DNA of 64,000 nt from Chitinophagaceae bacterium (GTDB lineage: Bacteria; Bacteroidota; Bacteroidia; Chitinophagales; Chitinophagaceae), in NCBI GenBank assembly GCA_947375185.1, contig CANCEU010000007.1, forward strand, positions 1 through 64,000, given 5' to 3'. The notes under the pieces are model-generated. The model did not search any database. It had not been told where the DNA came from and worked only from the letters and a program-made list of their open reading frames with translations. The translations under genes and the position numbers were made by a program. Of the stretch, positions 1-7,288 are shown in pieces (position 1 is the first letter of the stretch; the number at the start of each line of letters is the position of its first letter).

Positions 1-66
1 AAAAGAGATACCATATTACAAATAGACGAAATAATTAAAGTGCGTAAAAAAGCGTTGAAAAATTAA
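1..66 (+). CDS. 3' end of an unrecognised protein (partial)
   Basis: An open frame enters from the left edge and stops with TAA at 64-66, encoding about 21 residues (KRDTILQIDE... ending KKALKN). The lysine-rich, helical tail looks like the end of a real protein, but too little is present to name it. It converges on the higA stop with 21 bases between. It could be a chance frame, since 66 open bases are not significant in AT-rich DNA. Confidence 0.35.
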   Translation, partial: KRDTILQIDEIIKVRKKALKN

Positions 67-87
67 ATAAAATCTTACCTATTGCAA

Positions 88-444
88 CTATGATAACAAC
101 ACCTCAGCTGGAATATTTAATTCTTGATGAAACAACTTAGCTAACTCCAAGGTCAATGGCTTCTTTTTGTTGAGTAAAGATGATACATATCCTTTACTAC
201 CCATTTTCCCAACAAGATCTTTATTCTTCAATCCTAACTCATTCATCTTTACTTTAATAGCATCAATTGGATCTGGAAGTGGAATGGGATAATTAGCATC
301 TTCATATTGTTTAATTAATAGAAGTGCTACTTGCAGCTTTTCACCTTGCGGGGTATTTGATTTTACCTTATTCTCAAACTGAACATCTACCCAATCAAGG
401 CATTGCTCATACTGTTTTTTAGTCTTTATAATTTTCAATTCCAT
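88..444 (-). CDS. higA: HigA-type antitoxin, XRE-family helix-turn-helix protein
   Basis: This is a 118-residue protein with an N-terminal helical part and an XRE/Cro-type helix-turn-helix from about residue 63 to 105 (IKVKMNELGLKNKDL, then KGYVSSLLNKKKPL). This is the form seen in HigA antitoxins, which bind the toxin and repress their own promoter. The gene starts four bases after the stop of the RelE-like toxin gene. Toxin-first order is the hallmark of higBA and distinguishes it from relBE-like operons. The start ATG (442-444) is unambiguous. Expected role: neutralise HigB and autoregulate. Whether the pair is active cannot be told from sequence. Confidence 0.88.
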   Translation of the reverse strand: MELKIIKTKKQYEQCLDWVDVQFENKVKSNTPQGEKLQVALLLIKQYEDANYPIPLPDPIDAIKVKMNELGLKNKDLVGKMGSKGYVSSLLNKKKPLTLELAKLFHQELNIPAEVLLS

Positions 445-448
445 ATCC

Positions 449-757
449 TTATTTTTTATATAGTATTGTTGTTACATCTATTTTATCATAGTCACTATGT
501 GTTCCAAACCATTTGATCTGTATCGCTTTAAACTCAAACACAATCCTTACTACTAATCTATATTGATTACCCATTATATTAAATACAACTCTATCATCAC
601 TCACTAAACTTACATTTCCATATACCTTTTTAAGCTCATTGAAACTTTTAAAATTCGATATTACTAATTCATGATACCATTCAAATAAAGCAACCCTTGC
701 CATAGGGTATTTTTTGGCATATGCTAGAACCGTTCTTCGGGTGATAATATTAAACAC
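449..757 (-). CDS. higB: HigB-type toxin, RelE-superfamily mRNA interferase
   Basis: The 102-residue protein matches the HigB toxin family: an N-terminal helix with WYHE near residues 27-30, then strands with VVFNI..NQYRLVV and a C-terminal FGTHSDYDKI. That last motif, with its His and Tyr, is typical of ribosome-dependent mRNA interferases that cleave translated mRNA. The start is a GTG at 755-757; the next ATG (codon 19) would remove the first helix, so GTG is preferred. A TATCTTTG -7 element on the minus strand ends only five bases before the GTG, suggesting an almost leaderless transcript. The antitoxin gene follows immediately. Confidence 0.88.
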   Translation of the reverse strand: MFNIITRRTVLAYAKKYPMARVALFEWYHELVISNFKSFNELKKVYGNVSLVSDDRVVFNIMGNQYRLVVRIVFEFKAIQIKWFGTHSDYDKIDVTTILYKK

Positions 758-761
758 AACA

Positions 762-769
762 CAAAGATA
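762..769 (-). promoter_or_regulatory. -7 element of the higBA promoter
   Basis: Read on the minus strand this is TATCTTTG, a perfect match to the Bacteroidota -7 consensus TAnnTTTG. With the consensus geometry, transcription would start about 758, at or next to the GTG of higB. I do not see a well-spaced -33 TTG. Confidence 0.5.
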
Positions 770-854
770 ATAAGTTTACTAATAGAAAACTTTCTAAATT
801 CAATCTATTTTGAAAAAGGGGCAACTTTGGTGCGTAAGGGGAGCACAAAAGAAT

Positions 855-880
855 AGCCTTGCATTTTGCAGGGCTTTTTT
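855..880 (+). terminator. Rho-independent terminator without an obvious upstream gene
   Basis: A 9-bp stem (AGCCTTGCA / TGCAGGGCT, one G-T wobble) closes a TTT loop and runs into a T-tract (875-880). It acts on the plus strand, yet the annotated genes to its left (higBA) lie on the minus strand. What it terminates is unknown; see the findings. Confidence 0.7.
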
Positions 881-905
881 ATTGTCTTTCAGTGAGTTAG
901 GGTAT

Positions 906-933
906 TTGCATCTTTTAGTTTTTTATACATTTG
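906..933 (+). promoter_or_regulatory. Bacteroidota-type promoter of the DUF4260 gene
   Basis: TTG at 906-908 and TACATTTG at 926-933 are separated by 17 bases, matching the TTG-N17-23-TAnnTTTG promoter of Bacteroidota. A start of transcription near 937-938 leaves a short leader before the ATG at 949. It also rules out the in-frame TTG at 931, which is part of the promoter itself. Confidence 0.6.
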
Positions 934-948
934 TATCAAACTAATATT

Positions 949-1320
949 ATGAAAATCGTCCTTAAACTTGAATCCGCAGGTTTATTTTGCTTATTTACAG
1001 GCGCATACTTTCATTTGTTCCCAAATTCGTGGGAGTTTTATCTAGCTTTGTTTTTTGTTCCAGATATATCATTTGTCCTTTTTATTATTACAAAAAAATT
1101 AGGAGCAATCGCATATAATATATTTCATCATCAAGGTTTTTTAACAATATTATTTATAATAGGCTATCTAATTCACAACGATTTAATAATGAAAATTAGT
1201 TTGATATTTTTAGTACATTCAACCTTTGATAGAGTGGCAGGATATGGTCTTAAGTATTTTGATAGTTTTGACCATACTCATTTAGGATGGATTGGTAAAA
1301 GTAAACACTTGAATAACTAA
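949..1320 (+). CDS. DUF4260 family membrane protein
   Basis: The 123-residue protein has four hydrophobic segments. It carries the DUF4260 signature: a Pro-Asp in the second segment (FFVPDIS), GAIAYNIFHH about one third in, and a C-terminal FDRxxGYGLKYFDSFDHTHLGWIGK. The function of this small inner-membrane family is unknown. I start at ATG 949 because the upstream TTG lies inside the -7 promoter element. A VOC protein gene follows 12 bases downstream, so the two are probably co-transcribed. Confidence 0.85.
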   Translation: MKIVLKLESAGLFCLFTGAYFHLFPNSWEFYLALFFVPDISFVLFIITKKLGAIAYNIFHHQGFLTILFIIGYLIHNDLIMKISLIFLVHSTFDRVAGYGLKYFDSFDHTHLGWIGKSKHLNN

Positions 1321-1332
1321 AAAAAATGTTAA

Positions 1333-1746
1333 ATGAAACAAATTTTTATAAATATTCCAGTAAGTGAATTGGAAAAATCAATGAAATTTTATCTTGAACT
1401 TGGTTTTACAATTAATCCTTTGTTTACTGATGAGCAACAAAAATGTATGGTATGGTCGGATTCTATCTATATTATGTTGCAATCAAGACAATTTGCAAAT
1501 ACTTATTTAGACAAGACTGCAATTGATGCAAGTAAATATCAAATGCCTTCATTTACATTACCTGTTGAAAGCATTGAGCATGTAAATGAAATTATTAATA
1601 AGGGAATAGCTGCAGGTGGCGTTGAACCAGTACTTGTTATTAAAGAAGATTTTATGTATTTGAGAAGTATTCAAGATATAGATGGCTATATGTGGGGGGT
1701 AATGTGTTTAGATACCGAAAAATTTAAGATCTTAAAAAATAAGTAG
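1333..1746 (+). CDS. VOC (glyoxalase/bleomycin resistance) superfamily protein
   Basis: This is a 137-residue single-domain VOC protein with the paired beta-alpha-beta-beta-beta layout: IFINIPVSELEKSMKFYLELGF at the N-terminus, IYIMLQS, and a C-terminal DIDGYMWGVMCLD. The canonical metal-binding His/Glu positions are not clearly conserved (the usual first His is Asn or Ile, and the last Glu lies in a WGVM context). It is therefore closer to the uncharacterised lactoylglutathione-lyase-like group common in Bacteroidota than to a true glyoxalase I. The substrate is unknown. It sits between DUF4260 and DoxX genes in one transcriptional direction. Confidence 0.8.
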   Translation: MKQIFINIPVSELEKSMKFYLELGFTINPLFTDEQQKCMVWSDSIYIMLQSRQFANTYLDKTAIDASKYQMPSFTLPVESIEHVNEIINKGIAAGGVEPVLVIKEDFMYLRSIQDIDGYMWGVMCLDTEKFKILKNK

Positions 1747-1822
1747 CATCGAGCTTATTTTGAAAAGTAAATACTTTTATATTTATGATACATTAAAACA
1801 TTATACTTTTAAAACAAACATT

Positions 1823-2182
1823 ATGGCTCAAAAAATTATTTACTGGGTGTTAACTGCTCTAGTTGCATTCATATTTGTTGGAAGTGCAATTGGCAAATTT
1901 ACGGCCAATGCGGAAGCTTTAAAAATGGGTGCGGGATTTGGACTAAGCCCTCAAAACTTTATCACTTTAGGTGTTATTGAAATTGTAGCTGCTATCCTTT
2001 TTATTATTCCAAGAACAGGAATTTTAGGTACTTTATTATTAGCTGCTTATATGGGCGGTGCCATCGCAACGCATCTAGAGCACGGATTACCATTTATTGC
2101 ACAATGTGTTATTCAAGCATTTATATGGATTGTAGCTGTTTATCGTTTCCCTGAATTGCGAACAAGAATTTTAAATAAATAG
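1823..2182 (+). CDS. DoxX family membrane protein
   Basis: The 119-residue protein has four transmembrane segments with the DoxX pattern: an N-terminal helix ending GSAIGKFT, GLSPQNFITLGVIEIVAAIL, and a glycine-rich third helix. DoxX-like proteins are small inner-membrane proteins linked to redox stress or quinone chemistry in some bacteria; no role can be assigned here. The frame is open from a TTG at 1760, but ATG 1823 gives a normal DoxX N-terminus (MAQKIIYW). A strong hairpin terminator follows the stop. Confidence 0.83.
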   Translation: MAQKIIYWVLTALVAFIFVGSAIGKFTANAEALKMGAGFGLSPQNFITLGVIEIVAAILFIIPRTGILGTLLLAAYMGGAIATHLEHGLPFIAQCVIQAFIWIVAVYRFPELRTRILNK

Positions 2183-2194
2183 ATCTTAATTAGT

Positions 2195-2229
2195 ATTCAA
2201 AAGCCTCGCAAATTGCGAGGCTTTTGAAT
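2195..2229. terminator. Perfect 16-bp bidirectional hairpin terminator
   Basis: Two perfectly complementary 16-base arms (2195-2210 and 2214-2229, core AAAAGCCTCGCA) enclose a 3-base loop between convergent genes. The arms begin and end A/T-rich, so each strand has a U-rich run within and just after the stem. Confidence 0.85.
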
Positions 2230-2247
2230 TATTTTAAATATTTGATA

Positions 2248-2862
2248 TTAAGGCTTTGCGTAAGGGAGTCTTTCAATACGATTAGTGGAATGGTAGCTGT
2301 CTAATCCTGTGCAGGCAATTGTGCCAGCTTTTTCAATGTCTAGGTAACCATCAACTTGTAAGCAATCGGCAGGGAAATACATCTCTTTAATTTCTCCAAT
2401 AATCATGATGGTATTATTGATACTTAAGTTAATGCGTTCTTTAAACTCAATACCTAATTGAACATTACTCTCCTTTACATAGGGAGCTTTAAAATCGTTT
2501 TTATATTTAGGTGTCAAGCCTGTGGAATCAAATTCAGATACTTCTTTAGGATACCTTGCCGATGTTTGATGTGCTTGTCTATAAATTGTTTCATTTAAAT
2601 GGTTGATTGTATAATAACCAACACTTAAAATATTTGATAGGGTATGTCGCTCGACCGAATCGGGACGCATTATAAAACTTATCAGTGGAGGGTTTGCACC
2701 AATATGTACAATGGAGTTAAATATGGCTAAATTGGTTTGCCCCGATACATCAACAGTACCTATTAAACAAACGCTTTTAAAACCTCCAACACTATTTATT
2801 AAATGGGCTCTTTCTCTTTGCTCCATCTGCATCAATTCCTTATTTGTTACTTGCATTTTCAT
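2248..2862 (-). CDS. Flavin reductase family protein (FMN-binding split barrel)
   Basis: The 204-residue protein has the flavin reductase/DIM6 split-barrel layout: VCLIGTVDVSGQTNLAIFNS near residues 31-50, ISFIMRPDSVERHTLSNI around 61-78, and a central strand segment followed by the GEIKEMYFP region. These proteins bind FMN and reduce flavin with NAD(P)H. The gene starts six bases downstream of the photolyase stop on the same strand, so the two are almost certainly one operon. Supply of reduced flavin to the photolyase is an attractive but unproven link. Start ATG 2862; ATG 2856 is an alternative. Confidence 0.82.
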   Translation of the reverse strand: MKMQVTNKELMQMEQRERAHLINSVGGFKSVCLIGTVDVSGQTNLAIFNSIVHIGANPPLISFIMRPDSVERHTLSNILSVGYYTINHLNETIYRQAHQTSARYPKEVSEFDSTGLTPKYKNDFKAPYVKESNVQLGIEFKERINLSINNTIMIIGEIKEMYFPADCLQVDGYLDIEKAGTIACTGLDSYHSTNRIERLPYAKP

Positions 2863-2868
2863 ACTATA

Positions 2869-4353
2869 TTACTTGTCTAAACTTTTTAAATAATGATTCG
2901 CTTTTTCTAAATGAGCTGCTTGTTTTTCTGGGCTCATTTTGTCATAAGTGCCCACTAACATACCGAGTCTTGGATTTTTTAAAAAGAAGCTGCGATGTTC
3001 ATGCATAAATCGCCAAAACAATCCATCCCAAATACCCTGCCATTCCCCTTTTTCGTAATCACTCATCTTCATCAAATAATTGCTACCGCTTATGTAGGGC
3101 TTGGTGGTCATAATTCCTCCATCTGCAAATTGTGTCATACCATATACATTTGGTACCATAACCCAATCATAGGCATCAATAAACATTTCCATAAACCATT
3201 TGTACACTTCATTGGGATCAAACTCGCATAACAACATAAAATTTCCTAATACCATCAACCTTTCAATATGGTGACAGTAGCCGGTTTTTAGAATTTTTTG
3301 AATGGTGTTGTCAATGGGTAGAATTCCTGTGGTGCCGTTCCAAAAACTAGCAGGAATTTTTCGTTTAAATTTCCAAAAATTGGTGGTACGCTGTTTTGTT
3401 CCTTCTCGCTCATATACAATTTTAATAAATTCTCTCCATCCCATTATCTGTCGAATAAATCCCTCTAAAGAATTTAATGGAATATTTTTTTCTTGTCCAA
3501 TACTCAATGCTTTATCAATGATTTGTTGAGGAGCTAGTAGCCCAATATTCAACATAGGACTCAATACAGAATGATGCAATATCGCTTCATTTGTTACGAT
3601 TGCATCTTCATAAATTCCAAATTTTTCAAATCGAGATCTTAAAAATTCGTCTAACCAATCTTCAGCATCTTTAAATGTAATTGCAAACAAATGAGCAACA
3701 TTGATATCACCATAGTTATTCGAAAAATGCTGTTCCACATAGGTTTTAGCTTCTTGTATGAATTCATTTTGATTGGGTAGCGGAAGGTTTGGAACTATTT
3801 CCTTTTTTGGAAATTTGGATCTATTATCCGAATCGTAGGTCCATTTACCACCAACAGGTTTTCCATCTACCTCCAATAAAATGTTTCGCTGTTTGCGCTG
3901 CCAAGTATAAAAATCAGTTTGAAAATATGTTTTTCTATTATCAAAAAAATGAGCAACACTGTTAGTTGTGTTTAAAAAATTAGGACTATCAATAATGTGT
4001 AATTGAATTTTGTTTTTAATACAAGTAGCCTTAATCTTTTTCATCAACCAATTGTCGACAACATCTACAATATTAATTTCCTTAATCCCGTCCTTTGCTA
4101 GTGTATCAACTAAACGGGTACTATTACTTTGTTTACTATCGCACTGAATGTATTTAACATCATAGCCATTGTTTATTAAATACTGTTCATAAAATTTCAT
4201 GCTGGATCTGTGCAGCACTAATTTTTGTTTATGAAATTGGTATTGGTTGAAAAAGAGTACTTCCTCAATCAAGTATACCACACGCCCCTTTTGTAAAACA
4301 GGATTATTTTGGAACAGCTGATGCGGGAATATTAACGAAGCGGTGTTTGTCAT
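2869..4353 (-). CDS. Deoxyribodipyrimidine photolyase-related protein (FeS-BCP/PhrB-like), lacking the Fe-S cysteines
   Basis: The 494-residue protein matches the bacterial cryptochrome/photolyase group typified by PhrB, a (6-4) photolyase. The N-terminal Rossmann-like domain begins LIFPHQLF; the C-terminal helical FAD domain has GWREFIKIVYEREG, YCHHIERLMVLGNF, and DAYDWVMVPNVYGMTQFADGG. Members of the group normally bind a 4Fe-4S cluster through four cysteines. Here the segment after MSDY (residue 430 onward) reads EKGEWQG and is shorter, and the earlier cysteine position ahead of YCHH appears to be Pro. The four cysteines that are present lie elsewhere. It is intact and has a normal FAD domain, so a cluster-free photolyase or photoreceptor is likelier than a decayed gene. 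A flavin reductase follows in the same operon. Confidence 0.85.
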   Translation of the reverse strand: MTNTASLIFPHQLFQNNPVLQKGRVVYLIEEVLFFNQYQFHKQKLVLHRSSMKFYEQYLINNGYDVKYIQCDSKQSNSTRLVDTLAKDGIKEINIVDVVDNWLMKKIKATCIKNKIQLHIIDSPNFLNTTNSVAHFFDNRKTYFQTDFYTWQRKQRNILLEVDGKPVGGKWTYDSDNRSKFPKKEIVPNLPLPNQNEFIQEAKTYVEQHFSNNYGDINVAHLFAITFKDAEDWLDEFLRSRFEKFGIYEDAIVTNEAILHHSVLSPMLNIGLLAPQQIIDKALSIGQEKNIPLNSLEGFIRQIMGWREFIKIVYEREGTKQRTTNFWKFKRKIPASFWNGTTGILPIDNTIQKILKTGYCHHIERLMVLGNFMLLCEFDPNEVYKWFMEMFIDAYDWVMVPNVYGMTQFADGGIMTTKPYISGSNYLMKMSDYEKGEWQGIWDGLFWRFMHEHRSFFLKNPRLGMLVGTYDKMSPEKQAAHLEKANHYLKSLDK

Positions 4354-4471
4354 GAATCTTGAATGGGGATTGACTTTATAAACAATAATTAAAGCAAATT
4401 GTTTGTTTTAATCACAAATTCAGTAAATTCATGAATCAAATTATTAATAATAATCAATACAATTGCTTGCT

Positions 4472-5365
4472 ATGAAAATCACTAATTTTTTCAAACCTGT
4501 TTTAGTGCTAGGTGCATTTTTTGCTATTGCACTTCTTGCCTTTAAGCCAATCGAAAAACAACAAGTTCCAGGTAAACCATTTGGAGGCTTAGCCTTATAT
4601 ACCGTGCGTGACTTAATGACAAAAGACGCCCGTGCTACTTTACAAAAAGTTGCACAAGCGGGATATGTAAATGTAGAGTCGGCTGGATACAATAATGGTA
4701 AATTTTACAATTTATCACCTGCTGATTTTAAGGCATTATTAGATGAAATGAAATTGACACCTATTTCAGCACACCAAGGAACGGTTACTTTTGATAATAT
4801 TGATCAGCAAATAGCTGATTTAAAAACGGCAGGTTTTAAATATTTTGTCATCCCAGTACCTCCAATGGGTTTATTTACTTACGATGCAGTTAATAAGAAA
4901 TTAGGAATGAAAGGCGGCGCAAAAAATTTAGCTGAAATCTTAAATAAGTTAGGCGCCAAATGTAAGGCAGGTGGTTTAGAATTATTATACCACAATCATG
5001 ATTTTGAATTTGCAAAAGATGATGAGGGTAATGTAGTCCTGGATTATTTACTTGAGCATTGCGATAAAAGCATTGTGAATTTTCAAATGGACTTATATTG
5101 GGTAACAAAAGCAGGACAAGATCCAGTTGCCTATTTTAAGCGTTATCCAGGTCGTTTTAAAATATGGCATGTAAAAGACATGGATGACCAAGGTCGTTTT
5201 GCTCCTGTAGGCAATGGTCATATTGACTTTAAACGTATTCTTGCTGAAAAAAAATTAGCAGGTATGAAATATTATTATGTTGAACAAGATGCAACTTTTA
5301 ATGAAACACCTGAAGAAGCGATTGTAATAAGCCACAAAGGTTTAGAGAAAATTGGATTCAAATAA
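4472..5365 (+). CDS. Exported TIM-barrel sugar isomerase/epimerase-like protein
   Basis: The 297-residue protein starts with a hydrophobic signal or anchor segment (residues 5-24), followed by an AP-endonuclease-2/xylose-isomerase-like TIM barrel. Visible barrel motifs are ISAHQGTVTF, YHNHDFEF, FQMDLYWVTKAG, WHVKDMD, GNGHIDF and YYVEQDATF; they supply the His/Asp/Glu metal site of the family. Such exported barrels in Bacteroidota accompany Gfo/Idh/MocA oxidoreductases and can act on 3-keto sugars; two such oxidoreductases lie at 9001 and 11335. The substrate is not determinable. The frame extends to a TTG at 4463, but ATG 4472 is chosen. Confidence 0.85.
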   Translation: MKITNFFKPVLVLGAFFAIALLAFKPIEKQQVPGKPFGGLALYTVRDLMTKDARATLQKVAQAGYVNVESAGYNNGKFYNLSPADFKALLDEMKLTPISAHQGTVTFDNIDQQIADLKTAGFKYFVIPVPPMGLFTYDAVNKKLGMKGGAKNLAEILNKLGAKCKAGGLELLYHNHDFEFAKDDEGNVVLDYLLEHCDKSIVNFQMDLYWVTKAGQDPVAYFKRYPGRFKIWHVKDMDDQGRFAPVGNGHIDFKRILAEKKLAGMKYYYVEQDATFNETPEEAIVISHKGLEKIGFK

Positions 5366-5405
5366 GGTTTCCTATATTTTTTTGAGCAAATTTTATTTGC
5401 CCTAT

Positions 5406-5440
5406 ATCAAGAAGGCCCCGCATCGCGGGGCCTTCTTGAT
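5406..5440. terminator. Perfect 16-bp GC-rich hairpin between convergent genes
   Basis: Perfect arms at 5406-5421 and 5425-5440 (core AAGGCCCCGC) with a 3-base loop lie between the convergent TIM-barrel and VanZ-like genes. No T-tract follows on either strand, so termination may rely on stem strength or the hairpin may serve as an mRNA 3'-end stabiliser. Confidence 0.7.
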
Positions 5441-5448
5441 TAAAAGAA

Positions 5449-6309
5449 TTAGTTCGTATTACACACTAAAATAAGTGAAGCCGTTTCGGTCTCATCAATA
5501 ATTACAGTTACATGCATTCCTATTTTAAATACATCATTTGTTGCATCCCCTTTATTCGTTTTGATAGCAGTTTGTTTTGTTAATTTAATTATTTGATTTG
5601 TACCTTCTCTTCGTACAATTTGTATTGAATTCGTTTCTATACTTACAATCTGACCCGTTCCTCCAGTTCCGTTACATAAATCACAACATTGCCCTGCATC
5701 CAATTTGTCTATGGAATTATGATTAAGAGGAGTAAGTTTTTTGCTTTCGATGTTTGATTCAAGTCCAAAAGGCAACTGAATTAATTTTAAATAGGAAAGT
5801 GATAAAATAGTGATTATAAAAATAACTGCAATTATAACACTACGATTCACAATTCGAACTGTCTTTTCTGAAAATTTTGAATACCATCTAAATATCCTAA
5901 AGCCAATAACAACTCCCAATCCATTTAATATAACATCGTCAATATCAAATATTCCAATATGCAATATAGCTTGTGTTATTTCAATTAGCAGGCCAGCCAA
6001 TAAAGCAAGCAGTATTGTTTTTTTCCAGTTCATTTTTGGAATTACAAATGGCATTAAAAATCCTAATGGAATTAAAGCGACTATATTGCCTACAATATTA
6101 ATTCCTGCAATTAGTAAGCCATTACGGCCTTTTAAATAAGGTATGATTGTTTTTAATGGGACAAAATTGGACTGACCTTCCTGAGTTCCACCAAAATTAA
6201 ACATCATATGCCCTACGCGAATTAACGGCAATTCTTTTAGCACTAAAATTTCAATAAGTAGAAAACAATATGCAAGTAGAAATCCGAATGAAATGATTCG
6301 ATTTTTCAT
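5449..6309 (-). CDS. VanZ-like membrane protein with a C-terminal beta-strand domain
   Basis: Residues 1 to about 170 form a VanZ-like domain with five hydrophobic segments and the family's NIVGNIVALIPLGFLMPF and ITQAILHIGIFDIDDVILNGLG blocks. Residues 180-286 are extra: a linker with a CCDLCNGTGGTG cysteine motif, then a strand-rich segment (GQIVSIETNSIQIVRRE...FKIGMHVTVIIDE) that resembles DUF5666-type small beta domains. VanZ proteins are linked to glycopeptide (teicoplanin) tolerance in enterococci, but most homologues are uncharacterised. The C-terminal domain is presumably extracytoplasmic. The gene stands alone, converging on the TIM-barrel gene. Confidence 0.78.
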   Translation of the reverse strand: MKNRIISFGFLLAYCFLLIEILVLKELPLIRVGHMMFNFGGTQEGQSNFVPLKTIIPYLKGRNGLLIAGINIVGNIVALIPLGFLMPFVIPKMNWKKTILLALLAGLLIEITQAILHIGIFDIDDVILNGLGVVIGFRIFRWYSKFSEKTVRIVNRSVIIAVIFIITILSLSYLKLIQLPFGLESNIESKKLTPLNHNSIDKLDAGQCCDLCNGTGGTGQIVSIETNSIQIVRREGTNQIIKLTKQTAIKTNKGDATNDVFKIGMHVTVIIDETETASLILVCNTN

Positions 6310-6346
6310 TTTTAATATTTTCGTATTATAAAACTAAAATCAGTTA

Positions 6347-7198
6347 TTAATCCCACTCAGGTGCTGAACCTTTCTTTTGTTTTTTCTTCTCTACTCCTTT
6401 ACAAAGAATAATGCTTATTTCATAAAGCAATACAAGCGGGATACTACAAATAATAGTACTTAACATGTCGGGAGGAGTAATTGCTGAAGTGGCAATTACA
6501 ATAATTAATACAGAATGCTTTCTGTATTTTTTTAAAAATGCAACACTTACTACATCTACTTTAGCAAGGAAGTATAAAACTAAAGGAAGCTGAAATGCAA
6601 TACCAGAGCCAAGAATGAGTGGTATGATTGTGCTAAAGTAACTAGATAAAGTCCAAAAGTTTTTAATGTTTTCGTCTATCGAAAAATTGGCAAAAAAGTT
6701 AATGGTATATGGTGCTACAACAAAATACCCAAATAAGACACCTATGAAAAATAAGGTTGATACCCAAAATATGACACCACGCGTTCCATTTAATTCATTC
6801 GTCTTAAGTGCAGGCTTTATAAATTTCCAAAATTGCCAAAACACATAGGGGAATGCAAGAATGATTCCTCCAATGATTAAAATATTTACATACACACCAA
6901 ATTGTCCTGCGACCGAATTACTTTGAAGCTCTACTTTAATTTCACTTAAGCAAAGGCTATTTCCCATATTTAATTTCTGCCCTAGCTTACATAAAAATGT
7001 ATAGGTTGGAAAATCAGCATGGGTTGGACCCATCAATACTTTTTTTACAATGAAATTATTGTAAATGTGTATGACAATCATTCCAATTAAAATAGCAATA
7101 GCAGAGCGAAATAAATGCTTTCTTAGCTCATCAATATGATCAAAGAAGGTCATTTCACCTTTTAACTCAGCGTCAGATTTTTTTGAAAAAAGGCCCAT
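6347..7198 (-). CDS. tatC: Twin-arginine translocase subunit TatC
   Basis: The 283-residue polytopic protein has six predicted membrane helices and the TatC hallmarks: TFFDHIDELRKHLFRSAIAI near the N-terminus and FQLPLVLYFLAKVDVVS plus SAITPPDMLSTIICSIPLVLLYEISI towards the C-terminus. TatC recognises the twin-arginine signal and forms the core receptor for export of folded proteins. The frame reaches back to a GTG at 7240, but ATG 7198 (MGLFSKKS) fits the family. tatA lies just upstream on the same strand and no tatB is present, as is usual in Bacteroidota. Tat substrates encoded in the window include the proteins at 9001, 11335 and 23268. Confidence 0.95.
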   Translation of the reverse strand: MGLFSKKSDAELKGEMTFFDHIDELRKHLFRSAIAILIGMIVIHIYNNFIVKKVLMGPTHADFPTYTFLCKLGQKLNMGNSLCLSEIKVELQSNSVAGQFGVYVNILIIGGIILAFPYVFWQFWKFIKPALKTNELNGTRGVIFWVSTLFFIGVLFGYFVVAPYTINFFANFSIDENIKNFWTLSSYFSTIIPLILGSGIAFQLPLVLYFLAKVDVVSVAFLKKYRKHSVLIIVIATSAITPPDMLSTIICSIPLVLLYEISIILCKGVEKKKQKKGSAPEWD

Positions 7199-7242
7199 TA
7201 TTGTTCTAGAAAGAGGATGATTATAATGTGTAATTAACACAA

Positions 7243-7267
7243 AACCTCGAAGGCTGCCCTCGAGGTT
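7243..7267 (-). terminator. Hairpin terminator downstream of tatA
   Basis: On the minus strand an 11-bp stem with one A-C mismatch (arms AACCTCGA / TCGAGGTT plus inner GG/CC) is followed by TTTTGTGTT. It lies between tatA and tatC, so it probably limits read-through and gives tatA more transcript than tatC. Confidence 0.65.
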
Positions 7268-7288
7268 CTCTGTTAAATCAGTTTAAGA

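Noticed and set aside
931-948. TTG start extending the DUF4260 protein by six codons
   Set aside because: The TTG is part of the TACATTTG promoter element; ATG 949 fits the family N-terminus.
7199-7240. GTG start extending TatC by 14 residues
   Set aside because: The extension would begin directly beside the tatA terminator hairpin and TatC proteins start near MGLFSKK.
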